Source: Ridgeia piscesae
Taxonomy: Eukaryota; Annelida; Polychaeta; Sabellida; Siboglinidae
Direction: 5' to 3'
Length of the DNA stretch: 64,000 bases
NCBI GenBank assembly: GCA_025642075.2
Contig: JAODUO010000055.1
Coordinates: 202,501-266,500 of the forward strand
Position numbers and translations under genes: made by a program. Below are positions 11,606 through 23,310 of the stretch, piece by piece. Numbering within the stretch: position 1 is the first letter of the stretch; each line of letters opens with the position of its first letter. Below the pieces are notes generated by a model that was not told the DNA's origin, made no database searches, and saw only the letters and a program-made list of their open reading frames with translations.

Positions 11606-12652
11606 CTGTGTCGACGGTGACATAGACGGTGACACGCAGGCGGTGAGAGGAAGCAGCAGCACAACATGCACAAGCAGAAGCGGCATATACAACAGAGAGC
11701 ACAGACGTCGACGATGACGCATCAGGTAAGCTGCAAGAGAATGTCGAAGCAAGCGCGTCGTCTGACGGCACCGACTGTCGTGGCATCGCCATCGACACAA
11801 ACACATGGAAAATATCGGCTGTCTGTCTGACACATCGTCACCACTAGGTGCGTGAACAATATAAAACAGTTGTAAACAGTTGATTACTTAGTTTTGTCAA
11901 TGGCCAGTTATCGCTGTAAGTTTTGTGTTGATGACAGCTGCACTTTGTTAATTACAGTTGTAAATAAACAAGTATATAATATGGATAATTACAACTATAA
12001 TCATGATCATGATTTGACTAAATCACAACCTTAAATTTGTAATACTTTTCTATGCATGTGAACACCATCAGGGCAACTAAAATGCACCTGTAAATGGTTA
12101 TTTACAACTGTAAACGTCCGTGCATGCACCAACACGCTATTACAACTGTAACTGGTTGAGTACAAAATGCACAGTCCATTACAACCATGAAAATTTGATT
12201 ACAACTATACGTTTGCTTGCAACTGCAACAACCAATTACAGAATTATTACAAATGAACACAGACGTGCGTTGATAACACGTATTAAATCAAAACGTCTAT
12301 AATTTTTTCCTCGAACTTTATGCACTGATTAATGTGAGACCATCAGAACTGTTAAGTGACATGCTGCTTGAATTCTGACACGACACAATTGTTTTATTTT
12401 AAAGACCACAGTCAGCCTGATGAAGACAGTATGTTGCCATGCTATCGCAGCGTCTCATCCACGCAGGTGCCGCAGCAAGCAAATTGGTATGGCACATAAG
12501 CGTCCAATGAGAAGCTGCCGCTCCACCTTTAGCACATACGAAGCAGAACATTTGGCACAAACAGGTGGCGTCACTTAGACCATCTCGAAGCAGGAACAAC
12601 AACACGAACGTTAGCGGCAGAGTGAAATGGCATGCCAACTACGTGTACATAT

Positions 12653-12702
<50 letters not shown>

Positions 12703-13380
12703 GCGCTGTCTGTCATGGGGAACATGTTTATTCACCCAGTCATCTCTCTCTATCCCATTGGCCTATGTTCAGTTTGTTTTAAAGCTGCCTCCTCCACCTG
12801 TTTACCCAACACCGAATCCTGTTTTTACATCAAAATACATATGGTGTAACAAGTTGAAATAATATCCGCAGTTAGTTTAATAAATAGTGAATCTGTAAAA
12901 AAAATTGTTCTTAAATGGTCAAAAGATTTATTATGGTAATTAAACGTGATAATTTGCTATCAAATCTGATAATTTGGTAACTAATCTGATAACTTGTTAC
13001 ACCCTGTTGCTGTGTCCACACAACAAATGACACGACTTTACAGTGACAGTTTTCGACAGGAAACGAAACTTCAACACAGAAATATGCTTTAACATGACAT
13101 AAAATTTCAATTTTTATTGTCAGCTGAATTCATATTCATGCTTGTATAGACATGAAGTAGACACCTAACTGAAAATTACACAAAAATGTCAGTCGCACAA
13201 ATGAGTTATTGTAAAGAACATTAAGTAATATTCGCGATTTGAATGCCAGCTCTGTTAATGACCCAGGAGAGATATTTATGGAGGAGACATCCTTAATTTT
13301 CAAACTTCACAGGTGGGTTTACTTGTAAATCCATGTGTGGGGTACATAAGATATAGAACAGAGGGCAAGAGGGTACTCAC
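11606..13380. other. intron between the 11.5 and 13.4 kb exons
   Basis: Includes a second potential acceptor at 11730 (cattctcttgcag) that would put the next exon out of frame, AT-rich DNA with many TTACAACTGTAA-like repeats at 11870..12240, and a CACG repeat. Confidence 0.6.
12653..12706. repeat. (GCAC)n tetranucleotide repeat
   Basis: About thirteen GCAC units ending in GCGCGC. Confidence 0.97.
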
Positions 13381-13525
13381 GTGCCACGGGGGTATAGCCA
13401 GATGGTTGTAGGGTCACAAGGTGTTGGTACGCGTTATTGCCAGTACCAGCGGTATATACCGGCATGCCGCTCTTGACGTCAGTGAATGCTGGCCGTTTCA
13501 CCATTGGCATCATGCCAGGCATGCC
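13381..13525 (-). CDS. mbl: muscleblind C-terminal conserved exon (KRPA block)
   Basis: Encodes 48 residues plus one base (phase 0 to 1): GMPGMMPMVKRPAFTDVKSG, then MPVYTAGTGNNAYQHL and VTLQPSGYTPVA. The KRPA...K-G-x-PVY...AYQ.L..LQ arrangement is the conserved C-terminal block of muscleblind; fly has a KRPAAEKSGIPVY-type segment. The basic KRPA element lies where vertebrate MBNL has its KRPALEK nuclear-localisation element. Acceptor gtttatag; donor GGCAC/gtgagt is a near-perfect match. It lies about 6.9 kb downstream of the finger 3-4 exon. Confidence 0.9.
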
Positions 13526-14759
13526 CTATAAACAACAATGACACTGATGACCCGTAAGTCACCTTCACACGACCTTCAACACACGTCTCCTGTTACTGTC
13601 ATTTGCTTAGCAATAATTTACTTAGAACACCCAATCGTTGGCGACACATGAGTCCAGCTTCTCTTTTATCTGATACTGGCCAGTAAAACAATTGCTCCAA
13701 TCAGACCCATAACCCCCAATTTGATGTATAAAGTCGGAATTAAATGGACATTCCTTTATGATCATTAACAAACCCATGGACCAGAGGGTGTATTTAATTG
13801 TATCAAGTTTCCGTGATTTGAATAGATAAGAAACAATAGAACTTTGGAGCAATCTGTATTGTATGTATCAGGTTGAAGGAAACCAAATACTGATGGATAG
13901 ACATTCCAAATCTGGCTACTACTGATGACTGAAGTCATGTGACACCACATGACTGTCTGTGGAGTGTCCCGCAATGATGTCCCACCCGACAAACACAGAC
14001 TACACGTTCTGTTATCACAACCAAAACATTACAATTTGCTGCACTAATTTTGCCAATACATTTTAGTTACAAAATTCATGTTATTGTTTACCAGACGGAC
14101 AGCTAGGGTTGTAACATGCGCCGAGCTGGCTCTCTAATTAGTGGAGATAGAAACTAGCGACACAGAGCAAGAGTCGCGAACCATAGGCGACAATGCATGC
14201 AACAACAGACTAGGCACACTACGCGCTACTCCGGGCCTGCGACGACCGAAGCGCGACCGACACTCTGCACAGTCACGTTGCCATGGCGATCGTTCCGGCC
14301 TGTTCCATCCATGGCGGGAATTGTGGTGGTTCCATCAGAGACTGACCGCTTCGGACCTGATCTTAATTCTGCTCCTACATTTCTAGAAATTATCACTTCA
14401 AATTGACTGATCCATGTATTGATATAATGGAAAATTAGTTGACAGAGTTGATGCTGAATCATTCAACTAAATCTAGCCCTAATTTCTATTCACATTACTA
14501 AAAACAAACTAATGATCCAGTGAGTTCTAATTAACCATAATCGCAGTCACAGCAAACCTTATATAACTAAATCTGTAAGATAATTAAGGAAATTAAATTA
14601 ATTTTCTATCAATGACATTATTAAACTGTTCTCGGTAACGACACCCCAGCATGTCAATGACAACTACCAATGCCCCAGTTCACTGTCCGCTTCCAACACC
14701 CCTCACCCTCACCCTCTTCCTTACCCAGTGTTAGTTCTTTCCACCACTTCTTAACTGCC

Positions 14760-15335
14760 CGGGGCTAATGCCTACCCGGGGCTAATGCCAGCCTGGTGTT
14801 AATGCCAGCCCAGTACATACAATGCCTGGGGTTTTGTAGGCAATGGACTAGCATCTACCCAGATCTAATGCCTGTCTGTAAAAAGACCTGCCCGGGGCCA
14901 CCACTAGCCTGGGGCAAATGCCTGCCCGGGGCCATCATTAGCCTGGGGCAAATGCCTGCCAGGGGCCACCACTAGCCTGGGGCAAATGCCTGCCCGGGGC
15001 CATCACTAGCCTGGGGCAAAAGCCTGCCCAGGGCCATCACTAGCCTGGGGCAAATGTCTGCCTGGAGCCAACACCAGCATGGGGCAAATGCCTGCCCTCG
15101 GCCATCATTAGCCTTGGGCAAATGCCTGCCTGGGGCCAACATCACCCTTGGGCAAATGCCTGCCCGGGGTCAACACTAGCCTGGGGCAAATGCCTGCCCT
15201 GGGTCAACACTAGCCTGGGGCAAATGCCCGCCAAGGGTCAACACCAGCTTTGGGCAAATGCCTGTCAAGGGTCATTACCAGCCTTGGGCAAATGCCTGCC
15301 CAGGGTAAACACCAGTCAAGGGCCAGTGAATGCCT
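14760..15335. repeat. 34-bp minisatellite
   Basis: About 16 diverged units of the form GGGGCAAATGCCTGCCC then GGGGCCATCACTAGCCT. Period 34 is confirmed between 14891 and 14925. Divergence increases at both edges. Confidence 0.95.
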
Positions 15336-15364
15336 AGGGCTAGGACCTGTCCCAGGCTAATGGC

Positions 15365-15830
15365 TGCCTGGGCCACTCCCTGTCCAGGGCCACTCCCTGT
15401 CCTGGGCCACTCCCTGTCCTGGGCCACTCCCTGTCCAGGGCCACTCCCTGTCCAGGGCCACTCCCTGTCCTGGGCCACTCCCTGTCCAGGGCCACTCCCT
15501 GTCCAGGGCCACTCCCTGTCCAGGGCCACTCCCTGTCCTGGGCCACTCCCTGTCCAGGGCCACTCCCTGTCCAGGGCCACTCCCTGTCCTGGGCCACACC
15601 CTGTCATGGACCACTCTCTTTCCTGGGCCACTCCCTGTCCAGGGCCACTCCCTGTCCAGGGCCACTCCCTGTCCAGGGCCACTCCCTGTCCAGGGCCACT
15701 CCCTGTCCTGGACCACTCCCTGTCATGGACCACTCTCTTTCCTGGGCCACTCCGTGTCCAGGGCCACTCCTTGTCCCAAGCCATTCCCTGTCCCAGGCCA
15801 CTTCCTGGCCTGGGTCACTCCTGGAGCCCG
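15365..15830. repeat. 17-bp minisatellite directly following the 34-bp array
   Basis: About 27 units of CCACTCCCTGTCCAGGG or the CCTGGG variant. The unit is exactly half the period of the array to its left and shares CTGCCC/CTGTCC and GGGCCA words with it. Open frames through it (VALDREWPWTGSGPGQG type) are artefacts. Confidence 0.97.
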
Positions 15831-16631
15831 GGCCAATGCCTGCGAGGGACCAATGCCTGCATGCTTACTGCGACTTAACTACTGAAGCTGTGCGAAGATA
15901 TAAAGCAAACTGGAACGAAAGGTAAATCTGCAGCCACCCCCCGCCGTGATGTCTAACTCCCTTTCCGTGCACTAGGGGTTCGGCCAAAACAGCGCCACTT
16001 TGAGGCAAACAAACAAACAAACATATGCGGACCAATGACTTCACCGGCGCGTGTGACTGTGCAGAGCGGTGCGGTCGCGCGCCACCACGCGCGTCTCTAC
16101 TCGCTACATGCAAAGCATGATGGGTAAAGTACCAGAAGAAGGTCTTCGGTGGGGTCATGAGTTCGTTTCTTTCCGGGCGCAGTCTGCAGTACCTCAACCA
16201 TGGGCGGCTGTTAGTAGCGAGACGCAACAGTTGGTAGGTGGCGGGCGCACGGCACAATTGATTGGCCAACGTGACATGGCAGGGTTGGCGGCAGCACATG
16301 ACAACAGCAAGCAGCAATGCATCGTGGGTAAATAAATAAAAAGACAGAGGTGGCGTTGTCACCGCCGCCGGCGCCAGCGCGGCACGGAGGCGGCGACGTG
16401 CCAATTAATAGACAGATATATATGTACGTGTGCATATATATGTATGTGGACATGCATCGCATATGTAACAACAGCGCGAGATAGACAGAAAGACTCGGTG
16501 GGCGAGAGGATGAGTGTACAGACACCATAGCGCTACGTTCCCGGCCGGTGAGTGAGCATGCCTTTCTGCACTTACACGCTTACACATAAACACCCTCTCC
16601 CGCCTGCATGCATCCACCCACGCACGTGTCT

Positions 16632-16878
16632 GTTGGCATGGCAACCGTCACGCTGTTACCATGCCAACCAACCGACGACTGCCGTGCCAACGAAACCGTT
16701 AATCTAATAAATTAATTAAACAGCCGACGAAAACTAATTTGTAAATCAGACTACAAAATGACAAGATACAAATTAGAGCCACTGAAAATTAGTGCATAGC
16801 AACCACATGCCTCGCCTGCGTGCCGCGACCGTCGCCATGGTAACGGCATCGCCATGGTAACGACGTTGCCATGGTAAT
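16632..16878. promoter_or_regulatory. cluster of five RFX X-box motifs
   Basis: GTTGGCATGGCAAC (16632), GTTACCATGCCAAC (16655), GTCGCCATGGTAAC (16831), ATCGCCATGGTAAC (16848) and GTTGCCATGGTAAT (16865). All are inverted half-sites around AT. The last three are spaced 17 bases apart. Confidence 0.55.
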
Positions 16879-16955
16879 GACGGCAACGTTGCAGGGTCAA
16901 CATGTATCGCAGCCTAGACGCACGCATGCAAACGGTGGCGGGGTACTCTATACCA

Positions 16956-16969
16956 CAACCAGGGGGCGC
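16956..16969 (+). promoter_or_regulatory. CTCF-like motif
   Basis: CAACCAGGGGGCGC matches the CTCF core at 13 of 14 positions. It lies 78 bases right of the X-box cluster. Confidence 0.4.
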
Positions 16970-18767
16970 TGGTGTAAGCGACAGTGGTGGACGCGGTCGA
17001 GTGACCACGTCCGCCAACACTAGTAAATAGAACACAAGATTACAGCCGAGAGTTGTGGATGACGCAATGTAACTGTTGCAGGTTTGAAAGTCAGTAATTT
17101 AACGATGAATGATCGGACGTCCGCAACGAAAGGCAAACTCAGTGTGACAATTATAACGGCAGCCGAGCGCACAGGTGACACCACACACTGCCTCACACAT
17201 CTCCCACACACACCAGTACACAATCACTTGATAACCCTTGACTTGACAGCTATGCTCAGATGCAAAACAACATGTTTAAACCTCTACTTTTTTATTAAGT
17301 GTGATCAATTTAATGCACCATATTTTGGATTTTGTTCTTCAGCATTTCCACAAAAAACAGTTTTCTGTTTAGAATAGACAAGTGAGGCTACTTGAAGACA
17401 TCACATCAATGCGGCTACCTACAAAACGCACACATTTTCACTGGCATTACTAAAAGTGATTTATACAAAGGAAATGCTGTGAACTGACTGACAGCATTAG
17501 TTTATAGGCAAAATAAAATAGATATACTAGTAAATGAGTTTGATGGTGTTAGTTTTTGCTGAGCAATATACAGACAAGGGCTAGCATTGCATACAGCTGA
17601 CATCATCACCAACATCAACACGTCGTTCCATCTACACATCTCAATTCCGCATTTTACATTCGTCGCCCGGACAAGTAGAATGTTTAACAGTGTGAAGAAG
17701 CATCTAGAGAAGAACGTAAGATGACTCAAGTGACTGTTTACGCCCACAGTGACGTGCGTGGCTGCCAGGTGTCTTAACAACTACAAATGGTCATTTCTAG
17801 CAACTGTTTTATTTACCACAGGCGGTGCACTCGCTGTCCTACCTTCATATTGACTGCTTTTATAATAGAAATGGATATTTTGTGAATTACATTTCATGAT
17901 ATCAATACTACCACCATTATTAAAGATTCATTTCATCTTTAAAATGACTGATTTTGCAATAAAAAGACGGAAATTTGATGAATAATTTTAATTAATTGAT
18001 CCCGATTTCACGATGCCCATATCAGCTACGTTGCCTGGCAACCACGTCACAACTGGGGCAACGAGGCAGGGTAAAGGGAACATTACAAGACAGAGAGTGG
18101 ATACAGAGTGGACATAAAGTGGACATCGATGGATGGAGACTTTCCGCGGCTCACTACAACAAAGCAACTCAAATGAAGGTGTGCAGTGGCTGTGGACACA
18201 GTGACGCGGTGACACGTGACGCGGTGATGCGTCAAGCTGCAGGCATTAGGAACAGTACTACTGAAACATGTTAACAAACATCTCTACCAGGCGGCGCCAC
18301 TGATGAGTGTCGCCCACACGCAACGACACCTCAAGGTCATGCAGACGAAACGACGATGATGACGATGAACCATCTTTTAGTACTGCTCCTGTTGATACAC
18401 ATAGTTGGCGGCCGACCGTCCACTTGATTGGTGCCCAGAGTGGTCAAACTGGTACAAACACATCCACTAGGTGGTGCATGTGTTTGGAGTATATGAATCT
18501 ACGCAATGCAGGTGTAAACAATTTCACGAACAGTCAAATCATGTTTTACCGTCACCTCCATAACGCAGCCACATCACAATTAAGGACGGCCCAAAGTGGT
18601 TTCCATATACAGGAAATTAATCCCGTTAGTATGGTCACCTGGCTAATCAGGTCACTTGCCTCGAGGCCAGCATTAATAGTGACGTCAACCACAGTATAAG
18701 TTCAAGCCCGTTTCATCGCAGCTTAAAAGATGGTTTATGTCGTCATTAGCCCACAGTGGCTCAAGTC

Positions 18768-18814
18768 GCACACACATACACGCACACACGCACACACATA
18801 CGCACACATGCTCA
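18768..18814. repeat. CA/CGCA dinucleotide repeat
   Basis: Interrupted (CA)n with CGCA and TACA variants. Confidence 0.9.
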
Positions 18815-19196
18815 CACAAAGCTCTGACCACTGTACAAGACATACCAGTGGGGCGGTCAGCCACCAACATTTTAACCCCTGAGTCATGACCCTGCCCCAT
18901 GGCATTCTGGGACACACATGACCCCCATGCCCCACCCGGCCCGAAAGCGCTAGACAGGCGTAACAACGTAGATATGTATGTATTGACATCGACAGCAAAC
19001 ATTGGCCGTGGAGGGGCACGTGACATCACGTGCTGTGTACACAATTTTGACAATCTCATGGTTCCCGGGGAAGGCCGAGAGAGAGAGAGGGGGTGGGGAA
19101 GAAAGGGGTGCGGGAGTGGGATGACAGAAGCAGGAAGCAGTGGTCAAGCAGAGGCAAAGAATCAGTGCTATACTCACAAGTGTGCCACAGCCACTA

Positions 19197-19968
19197 CACC
19201 CGAAGTGTTACAACTTACCCCCACCCCCCTAGTATTACAACTTACCCCACCCCCGAGTGTTACAACTTACCCCCACCCCCGTAGTGTTACAAATTATCCC
19301 CACCCCGCGTAGTGTTACAACTTACCCCCACCCCCATAGTGTTACAACTTACCCCACACCCCTGTTGTGTTACAATTTATCCCCACCCCTGTAGTGTTAC
19401 AATTTACCCCACACCCCTGTTGTGTTACAATTTATCCCCACCCCCCGTAGTGTTATAACTTACCCCCACCCCTGTAGTGTTACAACTTACCCCCACCCCC
19501 CATAGTGTTACAACTTACCCCCACCCCCTCATAGTGTTACAATTTACTCCCACCCCTGTTGTGTTACAATTTACCCCCATCCCCATAGTGTTACAATTTA
19601 CCCCCTCCCCCATAGTGTTACAATTTACCCCCACCCCTGTAGTGTTACAATGTACCCCCACTCCTGTAGTGTTACAATTTATCCCATTCCCTGTAGTGTT
19701 ACAATTTCCCCCACCCCTCGTAGTGTTACAATTTTCCCCCACTCCTGTAGTGTTACAATTTACCTCCACCCCCCAGTGTTACAATTTCCCCCCACTCCTG
19801 TAGTGTTACAATTTACCTCCACCCCCATAGTGTTACAATTTATCCCCACACCTGTAGTGTTACAATTTACCTCCACCCCCATAGTGTTACAATTTATCCC
19901 GACCCACCCCCGTAGTGTTACAATTTACCTCCACCCCCTGTAGTGTTACAATTTACCCCCACCCTCAT
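19197..19968. repeat. about 27-bp minisatellite, C-rich, about 28 copies
   Basis: Units of GTAGTGTTACAATTTACC followed by CCCACCCC, with variable C-runs. Length variation lies mostly in the C-runs, suggesting slippage. Open frames of VLQFTPTP type are artefacts. Confidence 0.96.
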
Positions 19969-20220
19969 CTCTGTTCTCAGCGTGTCTCCATCAGAATTAA
20001 GAACATCTTTACAAATGATCTCCACAAACCCTGTCTCTCTGTGTCACTTACTAAAGTGACCCTAACCTAACAATGCAGAGACTGCTCCTGTTCTCTCCCA
20101 CAGTGGACAGAGGGAGGCACGTGACCCCATTTTAACTTCCAAAGATAATTTTCGAACGTAAACCTCCCCATAAGTTTACTTTTTGATAAGGTCCACCGAT
20201 TTACACAGTGCAATACAGTC

Positions 20221-20463
20221 CCATTTCGACAGCGCACAGCAAGAAGCAGTGAGAAGACAGCCACGTATTGCGAAGCATCAGAAAATAGTCCAGCAGCAGT
20301 GAGCGTCAGAAAGTAGTCCGGCAGCAGCGGCGAGCGACAGAACACAGGAAATAGTGCGGGGTGGAGACAGTGAGCGAGTGGGAGAGTGTGGGAGGCGAGG
20401 GAGCGAGGAAGCGAGGGAGCGAGGAAGGCAGAAGGGCACTGTGAGGTGAGAGTGAGTCCGTAC
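20221..20463 (-). promoter_or_regulatory. dense YGCY cluster downstream of the finger 3-4 exon
   Basis: On the transcribed (minus) strand the first 243 intron bases after the donor hold about 19 YGCY tetramers by hand count, against about 4 expected by chance, including runs such as CGCTCGCCGCTGCTGCC. YGCY is the known binding motif of muscleblind proteins, which regulate their own exons in other animals. Autoregulation here is inference. Confidence 0.5.
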
Positions 20464-20742
20464 CACAGGAGGTGACGAGACGGAAACAAAGCCGGCGGCT
20501 GCGGTGGCTGCGACAGTGGCCCGGTGGTGTGCCAGGGCGGACGACGCCTTTATCTGGGCGTGTAGGTGTGGCGGGGGGTGACAGTAGCGACACAGGTCCC
20601 GCGAGCACTTCCCCTTTATGAAATCCATACACACTGTTACGCAGTTGTCGGCCGCGTCTACGGCGACGCTTTCGGGCGGGTGCGCGAAGCGGCACTCCGC
20701 CGGCGCACGCGTGCACGCGCCACGCTGAAATTCGCGACATAC
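20464..20742 (-). CDS. mbl: muscleblind exon: fingers 3 and 4
   Basis: Encodes 93 residues in phase 0 to 0. Finger 3 is C-X7-C-X6-C-X3-H ([20 protein letters not shown] then H). Finger 4 is C-X7-C-X4-C-X3-H ([19 protein letters not shown]), followed by [11 protein letters not shown], the family's post-finger helix, and an Ala-rich stretch. The residue just before the zinc-binding His of finger 4 is Cys, where most family members have an aromatic residue. The acceptor is tattttcag, the donor GTG/gtacgg. GC and CpG content are higher than in the flanking introns. The intron directly downstream is rich in YGCY motifs. Confidence 0.95.
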
Positions 20743-20924
20743 CTGAAAATAGACGGGTGAATATTGAGACGAGTTCGACACTATCGTCGGCTCGATGCCC
20801 GCGGCGCCACCTGTCCATGAGTTTACGTCGGTGGGACTGGTGCTGGTTAACGACGCCCCGGGGGTCGACTGCAGATGCTGCGGCTGGATGAAGAGAAACG
20901 ATAATGTTCGTGGTCACGCGACCT

Positions 20925-21150
20925 CAACAACAACAGTCATGTGACCTCAGTGACAACGATCGCGGTCATGTAACTACAATGATGACATGTGACAGTCATG
21001 TGACACCAGTGACAATTATCGCAGTCGGCCGCAGTGACAGCAATCGCAATCACATGACCTCGATGACAATGTTCACAGTCACATGACCTCAATGACAATG
21101 CTAAGTCGTCACATCACTTTAACGATGACACTTAGTCACATGACCTCAAA
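20925..21150. repeat. degenerate tandem repeat with TCACATGACCTC cores
   Basis: About eight diverged units of roughly 24 to 30 bases carrying CATGTGACCTCAGTGACAA-like words. The TCACATGA core resembles bHLH-zip sites and TGACCT a nuclear-receptor half-site. Confidence 0.7.
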
Positions 21151-21273
21151 TACTATGCACTAAGAATTTGTATCTACAGCACTATTTAGTATTACATGTT
21201 TATAAACGTTGTTTTTTATGTTACACCACAAACACCAATGTACACCATTGTACATCAGTGTACACATACATGA

Positions 21274-21307
<34 letters not shown>

Positions 21308-21640
21308 CAATAAACATGTTCACACCACTATATATCACTGAATGTGTACAACAATGTACACGTTGTATACAACTGTACATGTTCATCAATGTACACACAC
21401 CAATGCATGCATATACCAGTAATATATATTGTATTCATACTGTGTATGCATACACCAGTGTATACATACACTGGTGTACACATACACCAGTGTGCACATA
21501 CACACCAATGCACACATACACCAGTGTACACATACACCAATGTACACACATACACCAGTGTGCACATACACCAGTGTACACACATACACCAGTGTGCACA
21601 TACACCAGTGTACACATACACCAGTACACACACAACTTCA
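21274..21640. repeat. TA tract and about 16-bp minisatellite
   Basis: A (TA)n run is followed by units such as ACATACACCAGTGTAC repeated with ACACAC interruptions. Open frames of HIHQCTHTPVYT type on either strand are artefacts. Confidence 0.9.
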
Positions 21641-21786
21641 CCAACACTCGTCTTGCATTCATGTATGCATACACCAACATACCCCCCCACCTGTGTACCG
21701 TACACGTGTGTACAGTGTAGTGAGGGGGGTGAGTTAGTGGAGGGAGACGGCAGCTCTACGAGTCTGTCGTGTCACCCAGACAGTAC

Positions 21787-21963
21787 CTCCAGCCGGTCCG
21801 GTCTCGACACTTTCTGGGGCATCAAAAGAGGGTTCCCTACCGCCATTGGGCCAAGCGACGTTGTCATGCCCTGCAGACCGGCGGTGCCATCTACCGAGGG
21901 AATCACGCCCAGCTGTCCGCCCACCTGGTTCATGTAGTTGGCCTGCATCACGTACTGCGGGGC
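21787..21963 (-). CDS. mbl: muscleblind linker exon before finger 3
   Basis: Encodes 59 residues in phase 0 to 0. It starts APQYVMQANYMNQVGGQLGV, continues Gly/Met/Pro-rich, and ends KVSRPDRLE. The closing RPDRLE is the family motif directly before finger 3 (RTDRLE in human MBNL1) and joins to VCREFQRG of the next exon. Acceptor gttgtag; donor CTGGAG/gtactg. This exon gives one of the clearest links between the two finger pairs. Confidence 0.92.
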
Positions 21964-23274
21964 CTACAACATCACCGGCACAGGGTGAGGGCGACTGAGG
22001 GGACTGAGGCAGATTGGTGGGGTGGCGGGATTGACATGTATCTCGATTATATCCCTTGCACTAGGCTCAAGAGAGGATCCTTAGACTGGACTTAAGACAG
22101 GATACTTCCTTAGACTGGACTTGATATGGCCCCCCCTAAAATTGGACTTGATAGGTGATCATGGACTGCACTTGAGAGAAGATCTCTTACATTAAACTAA
22201 AACTGAGATGAGTCCTAAGATTATAATTGAAAGAGGGATCGTAGACTGGACTTGAAAGATCTATTAGACTGGACTTTAGGATCTCTTAAACTAAACTAGA
22301 GGATTCCTCAGATTGGACTTGGAAGATGATCTCTTTGACTGGACTTGAGAGGATCTCTTATACTAGACTTGATAGGACATCTTAGACCAGACTTGAGAGA
22401 GTATCTCTTAGACTGGACTTGAGAGAGGATCCCTTAGACTAGACTTGAGAGAGTATCTCTTAGACTGGACATGAGAGAGGACCTCTTAAACTAGACTTGA
22501 GAGGATTCTTTCGATTGAATTTAGGAGTGGATCCCTCAAACTATACTTGAGAAATACTAGACCTTTATACACCGAAACTGAAGTTGAGATGACCCCTTAA
22601 ATTTGACTGGAAAGGTAAAAAACAGGACACTGGAGTGCCCCCCCCAAGGATGAGCACTGGACACTACACCTGTCTGTCACTGTACCATCAGCTAATACCT
22701 TGATCAATCAGCTCCAGTCATTGGCCTATTTACAACCTACCATTGCCATTGCAGCCAGGCTAATCTGCACACAGCCAGTGACAAATCACATGTCAATGAC
22801 AATTATCTTCATTACGTTAATTACACTGACAGTTACCTCTGTATCCCAAGGACACTTGAATCATTAGGGGACAACACCGTCTACATGATCTTGATCCCTA
22901 CTACGTCCCCAAACAAACCTTTCACTCCCCTGCCCTATCCTGCATTATTTCATTTACCTGCAAAAAATACTTTTTACAGGTTACTATTTAGGTTACAGTT
23001 TATGCTATTAAGTCATTTTAACTGGGAAATGTTAACTATTACATGCATGTATTTAGCTGGGAAATGCATGTATGCACGTTGGGAAAGTTACAATGCACAC
23101 CTAAACAAATATTATACATATGTACGATACATATAAATAAATGCATACACAAAAATAATAATGTGCTACTTTTATGAATGCAACTAGAGCCATTTTTAAA
23201 TTGGTACATATGTACATATCTAATTAACTAAAATAATATACTTACAATAATAACTTTGTTCTTTCCCTGCTTAC
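21964..23274. other. intron between the 21.8 kb exon and the possible micro-exon
   Basis: Contains a diverged GGACTTGAGAGAGGATC array and otherwise AT-rich DNA with no recognised feature. Confidence 0.65.
22065..22600. repeat. degenerate minisatellite, TTAGACTGGACTTGAGAG units
   Basis: About 17 units of variable length (24 to 36 bases) built on TTAGACTGGACTTGAGAG and GGATCTC. Older and more diverged than most arrays here. Confidence 0.9.
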
Positions 23275-23310
23275 CTGCTGGGCCCCGACAGAGACAGAGA
23301 CCGAGACAGA
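23275..23310 (-). CDS. mbl: possible muscleblind micro-exon (Ser-Val repeat)
   Basis: A very good donor (CAGCAG/gtaagc) closes an open frame that reads SVSVSVSVGAQQ and joins in phase 0 to APQYVMQ of the next exon. The acceptor is uncertain: the phase-compatible one (gagcag) has no pyrimidine tract. A better-looking one at 23329 (ends cgtgcag) would give 55 bases and break the frame with the 23.7 kb exon. A slightly longer or alternatively spliced exon is possible. Confidence 0.45.

Larger units (their letters stand above)
13526..20463. other. intron between the KRPA exon and the finger 3-4 exon
   Basis: Non-coding. It carries the 34-bp and 17-bp arrays, an X-box cluster, CTCF-like motifs at 16956..16969 and 18464..18477, a CRE at 18680..18687 and a long C-rich minisatellite. 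No further exon recognised. Confidence 0.65.
20743..21786. other. intron between the finger 3-4 exon and the 21.8 kb exon
   Basis: Largely filled by two repeat regions: a degenerate GTCACATGACC-type array and a TACACCAGTG-type array, with a TA tract between them. Confidence 0.7.

Noticed and set aside
11597..11833. Alternative reading from the acceptor at 11730 in the phase set by the 13.4 kb exon (PYLMRHRRR...)
   Set aside because: It stops soon (TGA at 11597..11599) and lacks muscleblind-like composition; the acceptor at 11605 fits both neighbours' phases.
12399..12638. Cys-rich minus-strand frame (MFCFVCAKGG...) between muscleblind exons
   Set aside because: Cys spacing does not fit a CCCH finger and no convincing splice sites were seen.
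15330..15878. Open frames of Gly/Pro/Trp-rich repeats on both strands
   Set aside because: Artefact of the 17-bp array.
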